From the NCBI RefSeq assembly GCF_039539445.1, contig NZ_BAABDD010000005.1, positions 1-64,000 on the forward strand: a stretch of DNA of 64,000 nt, in the 5' to 3' direction. Source of the stretch: Salinactinospora qingdaonensis. Lineage in GTDB: Bacteria > Actinomycetota > Actinomycetes > Streptosporangiales > Streptosporangiaceae. This document shows, one piece after another, positions 9,282-18,029 of this stretch (positions are counted from its first letter, which is position 1; each line of letters opens with the position of its first letter). The position numbers and the translations under genes are program-made. Below the pieces are notes generated by a model. That model had not been told where the DNA came from. It saw only the letters and a list, made by a program, of their open reading frames with translations, and searched no databases.

Positions 9282-9356
9282 CCGACCCGGGAGGCCACAC
9301 GCGGGCAACACGGCCACGGCTCCCACCCCCGGTCAGTCGTCGCCCCGAGCCCCACT

Positions 9357-9384
9357 CCCGCCACTCAACCGGTTGAGTGGCGGG
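9357..9384. terminator. Bidirectional terminator between convergent genes
   Basis: A perfect 28-bp palindrome: CCCGCCACTCAA (9357-9368), loop CCGG, TTGAGTGGCGGG (9373-9384). It sits between the mannosidase (+) and the duplicated nuclease-like gene (-). Its centre CAACCGGTTG also resembles a LacI operator, but the tail-to-tail position favours termination. Confidence 0.75.
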
Positions 9385-9437
9385 ATGCTCCACCTGCCGA
9401 TGGAGAGGCGACCTCCTGCCGCGCCCCGTGGACGGCC

Positions 9438-9741
9438 CTACTGTTCACGGGGCGCGCCCAACGCGATCTGCTTTTCCCGGCGAATCCGCGCCAGTTCATC
9501 GAGTTCCGTGAAGAGGTCGTCGGGGTGTTCGGCGGTGGCGGCTTGGCGGAGCCAGGTGTCGAGTTGCGCGTGGTTGGTGCAGGTGGTGATGCGCTGGCGG
9601 GTGGCTTCGGTGATCTCGAATCCGAGTCCCTCCAGGACGACCAGGATGGCTTCGGCCTTGCCTTCGGCTTTGCCCTCGGCTTTGCCTTGGGCGGCGTAGG
9701 TGCGGGCGAGGTCGCTCTTCCACTCGTAGGTGCTGGCGCTC
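9438..9741 (-). pseudogene. Orphan duplicated 3' end of the nuclease-like gene
   Basis: Reading right to left, this encodes a second copy of the C-terminal segment of the gene at 9769-10662, from STYEWKSDLARTYAAQGKAE through HPDDLFTE, and then continues LDELARIRREKQIALGAPRE to a stop. It has no start codon or N-terminal domain of its own. The tail beyond FTE is probably the original C-terminus, displaced when the tandem duplication put a premature stop after the first copy. Confidence 0.7.
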
Positions 9742-10024
9742 ACGGGCGACTCAAATCTGCTGTTCTGGTTAGTCGTGCTCGGTGAAGAGGTCGTCGGGGT
9801 GTTCGGCGGTGGCGGCTTGGCGGAGCCAGGTGTCGAGTTGCGCGTGGTTGGTGCAGGTGGTGATGCGCTGGCGGGTGGCTTCGGTGATCTCGAATCCGAG
9901 TCCCTCCAGGACGACCAGGATGGCTTCGGCCTTGCCCTCGGCCTTGCCTTCGGCTTTGCCTTCGGCTTTGCCTTGGGCGGCGTAGGTGCGGGCGAGGTCG
10001 CTCTTCCACTCATAGGTGCTGGCG
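9508..10024. repeat. Tandem duplication (231-bp and 243-bp copies)
   Basis: Copy A is 9508-9738 and copy B is 9782-10024, separated by 43 bp. They are almost identical, differing by a few bases and by one 12-bp unit within the run of gccttcggcttt-type repeats that encode Gly-Lys-Ala-Glu (three units in A, four in B). The near-identity indicates a recent duplication. Confidence 0.9.
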
Positions 10025-10662
10025 GCCAAGATCTCCTCCAAGTGGGCGCGGGCCTTAGGCGACAGGACAGCGAATATGTAGTCAGCATACAAAGGGCGGT
10101 CATCGGCCTCGAAGGCATCGAGTGCCGGGAGTAGCGCGTGTAGGGCCGTGGTCGATTCGGTCTGGATGCCCGCGGCTGAGAGCACGGCCAGTTCGGGGTT
10201 GGCACGGGCCTGCTCGGGTGTGGTGACGGGGGGTAGCTCGTCCAGCGTCAGCGCCAGGGGGCGCACGAAGCCAGAGCCCAGGTCGATGGGTTCGCGGCAC
10301 CAGTGGGCCACTTTGTCATGGGGGGTCAGCACCAGCAGGATGACGGGGCACTGTAGGCGGTGGCGCAGGTTGGCGACGTAGGCCGGCCAGGAGTAGTGCT
10401 TGCGCAGGTCGCGTTTGTGCTGGACCTCGGTGATGATGCCCGCTAGCGGGGTGGGGGTGCCTTCGGCGGGGTCGTCTTCGAGAACCACGACGGAGTCGGC
10501 CAGCAGTTCGGCGGGGGCGGTGGTCGTGGCCTCGCCCGCCTCGCAGCGGGCGCGGGCATAGGGCGGTAGAGGTTTGCCCGAAGCCTGGGTCAGCAGAGTG
10601 GCGGCCAGGTCGGGACAGTTGCGGATGAGGTCAAGGGGGATTTCGTGTTCCCGGGAAGGCAT
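9769..10662 (-). CDS. Rpn/PD-(D/E)XK-like nuclease-family protein with GKAE-repeat tail
   Basis: A 297-aa protein starting at ATG 10662. The N-terminal part (MPSREHEIPLDLIRNCPDLA) and the core (SVVVLEDD, then IITEVQHKRDLRKHYSWPAY) look like the actinobacterial branch of Rpn-type putative nucleases/transposases; D...E-V-Q-x-K would be the PD-(D/E)XK site. A low-complexity stretch of GKAE repeats and an Arg/Gln-rich helix follow, as is usual in this group. The protein ends at FTEHD, where the duplication introduces a stop, so it is probably about 20 residues shorter at its native end. Function in the cell is unknown. Confidence 0.7.
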   Translation of the reverse strand: MPSREHEIPLDLIRNCPDLAATLLTQASGKPLPPYARARCEAGEATTTAPAELLADSVVVLEDDPAEGTPTPLAGIITEVQHKRDLRKHYSWPAYVANLRHRLQCPVILLVLTPHDKVAHWCREPIDLGSGFVRPLALTLDELPPVTTPEQARANPELAVLSAAGIQTESTTALHALLPALDAFEADDRPLYADYIFAVLSPKARAHLEEILAASTYEWKSDLARTYAAQGKAEGKAEGKAEGKAEAILVVLEGLGFEITEATRQRITTCTNHAQLDTWLRQAATAEHPDDLFTEHD

Positions 10663-10845
10663 GACACGAATCGTAGCTTATAAATGACTATACGCAATCA
10701 AGGGATGGTGGTTAGCTGCCTCCAGGGGCGAGGGGTTTGGTTGGCGATGTAGGTGATTCCACAAAGAATCTACGGTGTAAAGCTGGTGCTTCTTTCTCGG
10801 AAGTACTCTGCAAGAGTTCAAACGAGCAGGTGAGGACGCTGCCCC

Positions 10846-11205
10846 TCAGGCGTGGGGAGGCTCGCCGGTGACGACGTGGTCGGCGTGGTTGAGTGCTTCC
10901 ACGACCAGGCGCCGCAGGTGGCCGTCGGTGAGCCGGTAGATCACGTGCCGGGCCTGCTTGCGCGATTCCACCAGCCCGGCCAGTCGTAGTTTCGCCAGAT
11001 GCTGCGAGACCGCCGTCCGTGAAGCGCCGCACGCTTCGGTTAGCGCTGTCACGTCGGCCTCGCGGTGGGCTAGGGTCCACAGGATGTGCAGCCGGGTGGT
11101 GTCGGAGAGCAGTTGGAAGACGTTGCTGGCCGCCGCGAGTTGGTCAGCACCAGGCGGATTCTCGTGGACGAGGCTGAGTTCGTCCGTGGTTCCGCTCGTG
11201 CCCAT
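10846..11205 (-). CDS. ArsR/SmtB-family transcriptional regulator
   Basis: A 119-aa winged-helix regulator. The recognition helix region is SRTAVSQHLAKLRLAGLV and the wing RKQARHVIYRLTD. The N-terminal ELSLVHENPP segment precedes helices around LLSDTTRLHILWTLA. It lacks the ELCVCDL cysteine pair of classic ArsR; Cys in TEACGAS and C-terminal His residues (LNHADHVV) could bind metal in the manner of NmtR/KmtR-like sensors, but this is uncertain. It follows an MFS exporter gene by 9 bp on the same strand, and probably represses the pair in response to the exported substrate. Confidence 0.85.
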   Translation of the reverse strand: MGTSGTTDELSLVHENPPGADQLAAASNVFQLLSDTTRLHILWTLAHREADVTALTEACGASRTAVSQHLAKLRLAGLVESRKQARHVIYRLTDGHLRRLVVEALNHADHVVTGEPPHA

Positions 11206-11214
11206 AGCCGCAGT

Positions 11215-12459
11215 CTAGGCTATGGCGCCCTCTCGGACGTGGGGTGCGGTGGCAGCGGTGCTCTTGCGCCCGGCGTGCCATAGCAGCGGCGCGCCCACCG
11301 CACACAGCCCCGTCAGCACGGCGGCGCCGGCGAAGGCGACCACGGGGCTGGCCTGTGTGCCCGCCCATCCGCTCAGCGGGTAGGTCACCAGGAAGCAGGC
11401 GTGGGAAATGGCGAACTGCGCGGCGAACAGCGCGGGACGTGTCGTTGGGCCGGCGGCGTCTTTGATGAGCCGGCCGGTGGGCACGGCGATCAGCGAGCCG
11501 CCCGCCCCCAGCACGAGCCAGCCCAGCCCTAACACCACCCCCGAGGCCGGCCACAGTGCCCACCCCAGCGTCAGGGCGGCCGACCCGCCGCACAGCACCA
11601 CCGGCCCGGCCAGCAGCACGGTGCGTACCCGCAGTCGGGTGAACAGTCGCGGGAGGGCGAAGGCCACCGCCATCGAGCCGGCGCCGAAACACGCCAGAGC
11701 CAAGGCGACATCGCTGGAGCTGCCGCCGATGGGGCCGCGCACGTAGACCACCGTGTTGACCAGGACCAGGGCAGTCGTCACGGCCGCGGCGAAGTTGAGC
11801 AGCACCAGCGCGCGCAGCCGCCGATCGCGTGCGAACGTCGCCGTGCCGGCGGTGATGGCCGACCAGCGGGACGGCCCGGAAGGGGCGACCGCTGGCAGTC
11901 GGGTCCGTAGCACCAGCAGCGCTGAAACGGCGAACCCCGCCACCGTCAGGGCGAACAGGCCACTGAAGGGCAACACGGCCAACAGCGCCGCGGCCAGCAG
12001 CGGGCTGGCCATGGCTTCGAGGTCATAGGCCATACGTGACAGCGCCAGCGCAGCGGTGTAGTCGTTGTCGTCGTCCATCACTTCGGGGATCACGGCTTGG
12101 AAGGTCGGCGTAAAGGTGGCCGAGGCCGTTTGCACGATCGCCACCAGCGCGTAGATCTGCCAGACCTCGCTGACCCATGGCAGCAGCCCCACTGCGAGTC
12201 CACGCACCGCGTCGGCGCTGACGAGTACCAGCCGGCGCGGCAGCCGGATCGTGAGCGCGATCATCACCGGGCCGGCGGTTACGTAGGCGATCATTTTGAT
12301 CGTCAGCGCGGTGGCCACCACTCGCGCGGCGTGCCCGCCGGCGATATCGAAGGCCAGCAGCCCTAGCGCCACGGTGGCCAAGCCGGTTCCCACTAGGGCA
12401 CATACCTGGGCGGTGAACAGTTGCCGATAGGTCCGGTTCCTCGTCAGCACTGCGAACAT
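11215..12459 (-). CDS. MFS transporter (efflux type)
   Basis: A 414-aa membrane protein from ATG 12459, chosen because GGAAGGG lies 10 nt upstream and MFAVLTRNRTYRQLFTAQV is the usual start in this family; an ATG at 12495 is possible. The open frame extends to 12540 but that part overlaps an operator-like repeat. There are about 12 hydrophobic segments in two halves, with the antiporter-like loop RLPRRLVLVSADAVRG after helix 2. It belongs with MFS_3-type drug or metal exporters paired with ArsR regulators. Substrate unknown. Confidence 0.82.
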   Translation of the reverse strand: MFAVLTRNRTYRQLFTAQVCALVGTGLATVALGLLAFDIAGGHAARVVATALTIKMIAYVTAGPVMIALTIRLPRRLVLVSADAVRGLAVGLLPWVSEVWQIYALVAIVQTASATFTPTFQAVIPEVMDDDNDYTAALALSRMAYDLEAMASPLLAAALLAVLPFSGLFALTVAGFAVSALLVLRTRLPAVAPSGPSRWSAITAGTATFARDRRLRALVLLNFAAAVTTALVLVNTVVYVRGPIGGSSSDVALALACFGAGSMAVAFALPRLFTRLRVRTVLLAGPVVLCGGSAALTLGWALWPASGVVLGLGWLVLGAGGSLIAVPTGRLIKDAAGPTTRPALFAAQFAISHACFLVTYPLSGWAGTQASPVVAFAGAAVLTGLCAVGAPLLWHAGRKSTAATAPHVREGAIA

Positions 12460-12519
12460 CGACTCGCGGCCCTTCCGATCCGTCGAGCTGGTCATCGCCA
12501 ACGTAACAAACAAGTGCTT

Positions 12520-12542
12520 ACATGCGCACATATGTTGCATGT
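12520..12542. promoter_or_regulatory. Imperfect inverted repeat, candidate ArsR operator
   Basis: ACATGC at the left end pairs with GCATGT at the right end around an AT-rich CATATG centre, about 60 bp upstream of the MFS start. Size and AT-rich core fit ArsR-family operators, so the ArsR/MFS operon is probably autoregulated here. Not tested. Confidence 0.45.
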
Positions 12543-12850
12543 TGCGACGGTGTTCCCGGTGTTCGATGGGGCGGGCGGGGGTGCACCCGTCGCGGGTGGC
12601 TGGCCCTCTCCCTGAGGGGTCACCGACCTACGGCAAGGGGTGCGTCCTGATGAGGTGGCCGGAGGGCGTATTTACTTACCCGCTTCACTGCCTTGACGGA
12701 CTCGATGATCGTGGCGTGGCCGTCGTACATTCACCTTTCTCTCGCATCACCCTGTCTGCCTACGGTGATATCCGTGACACGAGATCTCAGGAGAGGAGGG
12801 AGAGAATGATTGGGTGCTTACGCAGGGGATTCATCCGTCGCTGTCAGGAA
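12543..12850. other. Divergent intergenic region, left part
   Basis: About 300 bp between the MFS gene and the LacI regulator gene. Apart from flanking operator-like sites no gene or RNA is apparent; open frames here have no family resemblance. Confidence 0.4.
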
Positions 12851-12864
12851 TGGGAACGCTCCCA
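12851..12864. promoter_or_regulatory. CelR-type operator (one mismatch)
   Basis: TGGGAACGCTCCCA differs from the CelR consensus by one base (A for G at position 6). It lies 117 bp before the LacI-family regulator start, which would place that regulator under CelR control. Confidence 0.7.
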
Positions 12865-12912
12865 CTATGCCCTCTGGTTCCATTGCTGGTCAGAGGTTGA
12901 TAGTCTCATTTT

Positions 12913-12926
12913 ATAAACCGGTTTAT
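12913..12926. promoter_or_regulatory. LacI-type operator palindrome
   Basis: ATAAACCGGTTTAT is a perfect 14-bp palindrome with the central CG typical of LacI-family operators. It lies 55 bp upstream of the LacI-family gene and downstream of the CelR box, consistent with autorepression. Confidence 0.7.
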
Positions 12927-12980
12927 CGCTACACTCGCTGCTTATTTGGCGGTACATTTGAAGACGCGGAGAGTGGGAAA

Positions 12981-13997
12981 ATGAGGCGCCCGACCATTGT
13001 CGACATAGCCAAGGCAGCGGGAGTTTCCAAAGGTGCGGTGTCGTATGCGCTCAACGGCCGCCCAGGCGTCTCTGAGGCCACCCGCCAACGTATCCTCGAC
13101 ATCGCCGGTCAACTCGGGTGGGCACCCAGCAGCGCCGCGCGCGCCCTCTCCGACGGGCGCGCTGACGCGATGGGGCTCGTCGTTGACCGTCCGGCGGCAG
13201 TGCTGGGCAACGAGCCTTTCTTCATGCAGTTGATCTCCGGCATCCAAAGCGTGCTCTCCGGCGAGGCCATACCGCTACTGCTGCAATCCTCCACCGACCG
13301 CGAGCTGGAGATGGACATCTACCGGCGGTGGTACGCCGAACGCCGCGTCGACGGCGTCATCATGGTCGACCTGCGCCATGACGATCCCCGGCTAGCGGCG
13401 ATCAACGCCATGCGCATGCCTGCCGTGATCATCGGTGGCCCCTACGAGACCGGGGGCATCCCCTGCGTATGGTCCAATGACGCCAAAGCGATGCACGACG
13501 TCGTGCGTCACCTGGCCGGGCTGGGACATGAATACATCGCACGCGTGGCCGGTCCCGAGAACCTGGTCCACACCACCACCCGTTCAGAGGCGTTCGCCGA
13601 GACCGTCTCCGAGTTGGGCCTGCCCGACCCCGAGATCGTCTACACCGACTACTCCGGGGAGCAGGGGGCCACGGTCACTCGGAGCCTGCTGAGCCGGGAG
13701 AAGCCACCCACCGCGATCATCTTCGACAACGACCTCATGGCCGTGGCTGCGCTCGGGGTAGCCCAGGAATTCGGCATCTCGGTGCCTGAGCGGCTCTCGG
13801 TGGTGGCCTGGGACGACTCGCCGCTATGCCGGCTGGTCCACCCCGCCTTGACCACGATCACCCGCGACATCGTCGAGCACGGCTCAACCGCGGCGACGAT
13901 GCTGATGGACCTCGCCGAAGGGGAGGAAGCGCACAGCCGCGGCACCTCGCCCGCCCAACTGGTGACACGGGCCAGCACCGGGCCGGCGCCCCGATAG
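12981..13997 (+). CDS. LacI-family transcriptional regulator
   Basis: A 338-aa regulator. The ATG at 12981 is chosen because the helix-turn-helix DIAKAAGVSKGAVSYALN then begins in the usual place, eight residues in, and GGAGAG precedes it; the longer upstream frame crosses both operator sites. The hinge helix ASSAARALSDGR is followed by a periplasmic-binding-protein-like effector domain, with segments such as DNDLMAVAALGVAQEFG and VVAWDDSPL. Its head differs from CelR, so it is a separate sugar sensor, perhaps for the transporter/mannosidase genes upstream. Target genes are inferred. Confidence 0.9.
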   Translation: MRRPTIVDIAKAAGVSKGAVSYALNGRPGVSEATRQRILDIAGQLGWAPSSAARALSDGRADAMGLVVDRPAAVLGNEPFFMQLISGIQSVLSGEAIPLLLQSSTDRELEMDIYRRWYAERRVDGVIMVDLRHDDPRLAAINAMRMPAVIIGGPYETGGIPCVWSNDAKAMHDVVRHLAGLGHEYIARVAGPENLVHTTTRSEAFAETVSELGLPDPEIVYTDYSGEQGATVTRSLLSREKPPTAIIFDNDLMAVAALGVAQEFGISVPERLSVVAWDDSPLCRLVHPALTTITRDIVEHGSTAATMLMDLAEGEEAHSRGTSPAQLVTRASTGPAPR

Positions 13998-14159
13998 ACC
14001 CGTAACGCTGCGGAACGGCTGTCTTGCATTTTGACTTTGGCTCCGACACAACAGAGGCTCGTGACCCTAGTTTGCCGAGCGCCCCTGGTCGGGCGGTCGG
14101 CGCCGGTACCCCCGCGTCTTGTGCCGGGTGGCGAAGACGTGCGGCTGAGAGGAGAAGGT

Positions 14160-14876
14160 GTGAGCGACCTCAACGAAGAATTTGTGTCAGAGCTGTACCA
14201 CCGCTACGCCGACGACCTGCGCGCGGTGCGCGAGGAGCAGCGCGCGCTGCGCGCGGGCCGGGCGGCGATGCGCACCCAGCTCGACGATATCGAGGCCGAG
14301 ATCACCTACCTGCTGCTGCGATGGTTCCAGCCTGGGCACGTCACCGAGATCGGCTGCCTGCACGGCTGGTCCACCACGTGGATTCTGCGCGCGCTGCGCG
14401 ACAACGATCACGGCAGGCTCACCAGCGTTGACCTGATCGACAACGCACGGGGCAACGTTCCGGCCGAGCTGGCCAAGGTGGGGTGGCAGTTCCAGCGCGG
14501 CGACGCCCGCGAGATCTTCTCGACCTGGTCGCAGGAGATCGATTACCTCTTCATCGACGCCGCTCACACAGCTTCCTTCGCCCGCTGGTACCTGGACCGC
14601 ATCTTTCCCGCCCTGTCGGAGGCCGTGCCGGTGAGTGTCCACGACGTGTTCCACCGGCGCCGTCCGCTGCCTTTCAGCGAGGCCAGTGAGGTGCTCAAGT
14701 GGCTGCGTGGCCAGGAGATCACCTACTTCACGGCATCGCGGGCCAAGGCTCCCCAGACCTACACCAGGTTGGAGCGGTTGCGTCGCGAGCTGGGGTTGAC
14801 CCACGACATCAGCGATTCCCAGCGCAACCCGATGATCTACTTCCACATGGCCGGCCGTACCGCCCCTACCGGTTGA
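14160..14876 (+). CDS. Class I SAM-dependent methyltransferase (Methyltransf_24/CmcI-like)
   Basis: A 238-aa protein from the GTG at 14160 preceded by GAGAGGAGAAGG. An N-terminal helical arm is followed by a Rossmann-type SAM site HVTEIGCLHGWSTTWILRAL, an acidic strand-2 end TSVDLID, then FQRGDAREIF and YLFIDAAHTASFARWYLDRI. This order (EIG...G, D, GD, DAxH) is that of CmcI-like or class-24 methyltransferases. No neighbour indicates the substrate. It converges on hypF with a dispersed repeat between them. Confidence 0.75.
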   Translation: MSDLNEEFVSELYHRYADDLRAVREEQRALRAGRAAMRTQLDDIEAEITYLLLRWFQPGHVTEIGCLHGWSTTWILRALRDNDHGRLTSVDLIDNARGNVPAELAKVGWQFQRGDAREIFSTWSQEIDYLFIDAAHTASFARWYLDRIFPALSEAVPVSVHDVFHRRRPLPFSEASEVLKWLRGQEITYFTASRAKAPQTYTRLERLRRELGLTHDISDSQRNPMIYFHMAGRTAPTG

Positions 14877-15075
14877 GCCGTCGCCGGCCGTGCGCTCGGT
14901 GCGGGACCGGGGCGGGTTTCTCCGGTTGCTCACACCGTCGCCAGCCTCCGCCGTCCTCGCCCCCACAAGCCCCATGATCGCCTCACCGCGGCTTCGGCGG
15001 GCGTGGCGGCCCGTCCAGTCCATAGGGACGCGGCTCCTCCCCCCTGTCGCCGAGGGCCGTTCGCGCCCGGCCGTT

Positions 15076-15228
15076 AGGTGCTGTTGTTCGGACGGCTGGA
15101 GTGTGGGGGTGGGGGTGTTCTTCGTTGGCTCGTGCCTCGGTCGCTTCGCGATCTCGCCGGCCAGCGGGGTGCTCACCCGTTTGCGCCCACCGCCGGCCCT
15201 CGCCGCCTTTTCCAAAAGACAGCATTTA
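15076..15228. repeat. MITE-like dispersed element, copy 2, overlapping the hypF stop
   Basis: It begins TAGGTGCTGTTGTTC and ends with the inverse of TAAATGCTGTCTTTT, a diverged version of the ends of copy 1. The interior matches copies 1 and 3 (tcgcttcgcgatctcgccgg and the run into ctcgccgccttttccaaaag). Its right-hand terminal bases, read on the minus strand, are the TAA stop codon of hypF. It lies between two convergent genes and may also terminate transcription. Confidence 0.8.
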
Positions 15229-17529
15229 GGCCCGCGCCCCTTCGGTAGCGGCGGCCACAGCCGCCTGGCCGAAGCTGATGCCGCCGTCGTTGGTGGGAAC
15301 GCGCTCGTGGACGAGGACCCGCAGCCCGCGGCGTTCGAGGCGGGCGCGCAGCGCCCCCAGTAGCAGGGTGTTTTGGAACACGCCCCCCGACAGCGCCACC
15401 TGGCCCAGGCCGGTCTCCTCGGCCAGGTGGAGGCAGACACGCGCGGCGGCGTCGGTGAGTCCGTTGTGGAAGCGCGCCGCGATGGTCGCGGGATCGGCGC
15501 CGGCGCACAGGTCGTCGACGGCACCGCGCACGAGGTCGGTACCGTGTACACGCAGCGGGGCGGCGCCGGTGATCCGGACCGGATAGTGCCCGCGCTCGTG
15601 CGGATCGGCGCGCTGTTGCAGTTCCAGCGCGGCGTGGCCCTCGTAGCCGACCCGGTCGCGTACCCCCACCACAGCGGCCACGGCGTCGAACAGCCGCCCG
15701 GCGCTGGAGGTGAGCGGGGCGTTGACCCCCGCGCGAGCCACGGCGCGCACGTGCTCCCAATGGTGGGCGTTACGCTCGGCCACGGCCAGGCCCGGCGGCG
15801 GGGCCGCCTCGAAGGCGGCGTCGAGGTAGGCGGCGGCCATCCGCCATGGCTCTTTGACGGCCGCGGCCCCGCCCGGCATCGCCACGGGAACCAGGTGAGC
15901 GCGCCGCTCGAAGCTGGTCAGGTCGGCCACGAGGAATTCACCGCCCCACATTGTGGCGTCGGTGCCATAGCCCAGCCCGTCGAAGGCGACCCCGATGACC
16001 GGGCCGCTGTGGCCGTTGTCGGCCAGGCACGAGGCGATATGGGCGTGGTGGTGCTGCACGCCCAGCGGCTCGGGGCCGTCGGGGGTAGCGAGGTCGGTGG
16101 CGTACTTCGTGGACAGGTACTCCGGGTGCAGATCGTGGGCCACGACCTGCGGCTTGATACCGAACAGGCGGCTCAGGCGCGCGATCTCCTCGGTGAAGCA
16201 GCGCAGCGTTTCATAGTTCTCCAGGTCGCCGATGTGGGAGGACACGATCGCCCGTCGCGCCGTGGCGAGGCAGAAGGTGCTTTTGAGTTCCGCGCCGCAG
16301 GCCAGCAGCGGGCGTGGGGCGGGGTGGGGCAGCGGCAACGGGGCCGGCGCGTAGCCGCGCGCCCGCCGGATGGGGTACTCGCGGTCCGCCACCACCCGCA
16401 CGACGGAGTCGTCGGCGCGCGCGTGGATCGGTCGGTCGTGCACGAGGAAGTAGTCGGCGACCCCGCCGAGGCGTTCCAGCGCGGCGTCCTCGGTGCAGAC
16501 GATGGGCTCCTCGGCGAGGTTGCCGCTGGTCATGGTGAGGGGAGCGGGGTGTTCGCGGGCCAGCAGGTGGTGCAGGGGCGTGTAGGGCAGCATCACTCCG
16601 AGGTTGCGCTCGCCGGGGGCGAGCGCTTCGGCCAGGACAGCCTGCGTGCGGCGGCGCAGGAGCACGATCGGATGGCGCGGGCAGGCCAGCGTCCGGGCCT
16701 CGGCCGGGTCGACATGGCACAGGTGGCGCGCCTGGTCCAGGTGGGCCGCCATCACGGCGAACGGTTTCTCGCCGCGGCGCTTGCGGCGACGCAGGGTCGC
16801 GACCGCCTCCTGGTTGGTGGCGTCGGTGGCCAGGTGGTAGCCGCCCAGCCCTTTGACAGCGACCACGTGTCCCTCGCTCAGCAGGGCTGCGGCGGTGGCG
16901 ATGGGGTCGGCGGGGGAGGCCGCGATCGCGCGGCCGTCAGCGTCGACCAGCCTAAGCGTGGGTCCGCAGGCGGGGCAGCACACGGGCTGGGCGTGGAAAC
17001 GGCGGTCGGTGGGGGTGTGGTATTCGCGGGCGCAGTCGCCGCACATGGCGAAGTCGGCCATGGTGGTGGCGGCGCGGTCGTAGGGGACGTCGGTGACGAT
17101 CGTGAACCGGGGGCCGCAGTTAGTGCAGTTGGTGAAGGGGTAGCGGTAGCGCCGGTCGTTGGGGTCGAACAGTTCGCTCAGGCACGGCGCGCAGGTGCCT
17201 ACGTCGGGGGAGACCAGGACCGCGCGCTGTCCCTCGCTGTCGCTGCCGTCGATGTGGAAGCCGCTGTCGTCGCGGCAGGTGATGGTCTCGTTGCTGACCC
17301 GTTCGATCGCGGCCAGGGGCGGGGCGTGGCTCAGGAGGTCGTCGCCGAAACTCGCGACCCGCTCGGGGCTGCCCTGGATCTCGATGTAGACCCCGGTGGT
17401 GTCGTTGCCCACGTGCCCGGTGAGTCCGTGCCGGGTCGCCAGCGTGTAGACGAAGGGCCGGAACCCCACCCCCTGGACGATTCCCTCGACGCGGATTCTG
17501 CGGCGCGTTTGCGTGTCACCGTCGGTCAT
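15226..17529 (-). CDS. hypF: Carbamoyltransferase HypF (hydrogenase cyanide-ligand synthesis)
   Basis: A 767-aa protein that makes thiocarbamate on HypE from carbamoyl phosphate, the source of the CN ligands of the [NiFe] site. The start at ATG 17529 follows GAAGGTGG and puts the acylphosphatase motif VQGVGFRPFVYTLA near the N-terminus. Then come two zinc-finger units (CAPCLSELFD, CTNCGPRFT, CGDCAREYH, CCPACG), a YrdC-like domain (about 200-380) and a Kae1-like transferase domain with HHHAHIASCLADN. It is divergent from the hydrogenase operon. Its stop codon is supplied by the end of a dispersed repeat. Confidence 0.95.
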   Translation of the reverse strand: MTDGDTQTRRRIRVEGIVQGVGFRPFVYTLATRHGLTGHVGNDTTGVYIEIQGSPERVASFGDDLLSHAPPLAAIERVSNETITCRDDSGFHIDGSDSEGQRAVLVSPDVGTCAPCLSELFDPNDRRYRYPFTNCTNCGPRFTIVTDVPYDRAATTMADFAMCGDCAREYHTPTDRRFHAQPVCCPACGPTLRLVDADGRAIAASPADPIATAAALLSEGHVVAVKGLGGYHLATDATNQEAVATLRRRKRRGEKPFAVMAAHLDQARHLCHVDPAEARTLACPRHPIVLLRRRTQAVLAEALAPGERNLGVMLPYTPLHHLLAREHPAPLTMTSGNLAEEPIVCTEDAALERLGGVADYFLVHDRPIHARADDSVVRVVADREYPIRRARGYAPAPLPLPHPAPRPLLACGAELKSTFCLATARRAIVSSHIGDLENYETLRCFTEEIARLSRLFGIKPQVVAHDLHPEYLSTKYATDLATPDGPEPLGVQHHHAHIASCLADNGHSGPVIGVAFDGLGYGTDATMWGGEFLVADLTSFERRAHLVPVAMPGGAAAVKEPWRMAAAYLDAAFEAAPPPGLAVAERNAHHWEHVRAVARAGVNAPLTSSAGRLFDAVAAVVGVRDRVGYEGHAALELQQRADPHERGHYPVRITGAAPLRVHGTDLVRGAVDDLCAGADPATIAARFHNGLTDAAARVCLHLAEETGLGQVALSGGVFQNTLLLGALRARLERRGLRVLVHERVPTNDGGISFGQAAVAAATEGARA

Positions 17530-18029
17530 GTCATCCACCTTCGCAGAACGCGTGCCTGAGTGGTGGGAACAATGCCGGGGGCCTCGGGGGAAGTAGGCCA
17601 ATCGTGGCCATGTGTGGAGAGGCCGGTGTCCTCGTCAAGAATCCGGAAATAAATGATGCGACGAGGGATGTGCGCCGCGCCGGAGCCGTGAAGTTTTCTT
17701 TTCGATGCTGCTGTGATAGAAGGCGTTCGTCGCTACCGAGTGGAAGGGCGTTCGGGAAAGGATGGGGGCACTATTACTTCTCGTTGACTCATATTTTTGG
17801 CGTGTCGGGTTGAGCTGTTGGAGACTGCTCGGATTAGTGTCGTGGACATTACGGACAATGGCCCTGATGAGCTGCACAGACGTTCGTTCCAGAGTCTCGG
17901 ATCGGTTTTCTTGACGGAGGCGGGGAGTTTCCGTGCGCGCTGAAATTTTGTCCGGATGTAGGGGTGGCGGGACACCGCTGTTTTCCAGTCGGTGAGTAGT
18001 GTGGCGACTTACGTGGGGGGATTTTTGTT
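17530..18029. other. Divergent promoter region, hypF / hydrogenase operon
   Basis: Five hundred bases with lower GC than the flanks, between hypF (-) and the first SIS gene (+). It should hold both promoters. No palindrome strong enough to name was found, and the short open frames here have no coding character. Confidence 0.5.

Noticed and set aside
6549..9326. 925-codon minus-strand frame opposite the beta-mannosidase
   Set aside because: Antisense shadow of a GH2 gene with recognisable catalytic motifs; its own translation shows no family features.
9438..10205. Single 255-codon minus-strand frame through both copies of the duplication
   Set aside because: Its first half reads the nuclease gene out of frame; only the last third is a genuine coding frame, so I describe it as a displaced 3' end.
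12981..13997. Possibility that the LacI-family gene is celR itself
   Set aside because: Its DNA-binding head (DIAKAAGVSKGAVSYALN) differs from that of T. fusca CelR as I recall it, and its own promoter carries a different, AT-containing palindrome.
15373..17559. 728-codon plus-strand frame opposite hypF
   Set aside because: Low-complexity shadow; hypF domains on the minus strand are unambiguous.
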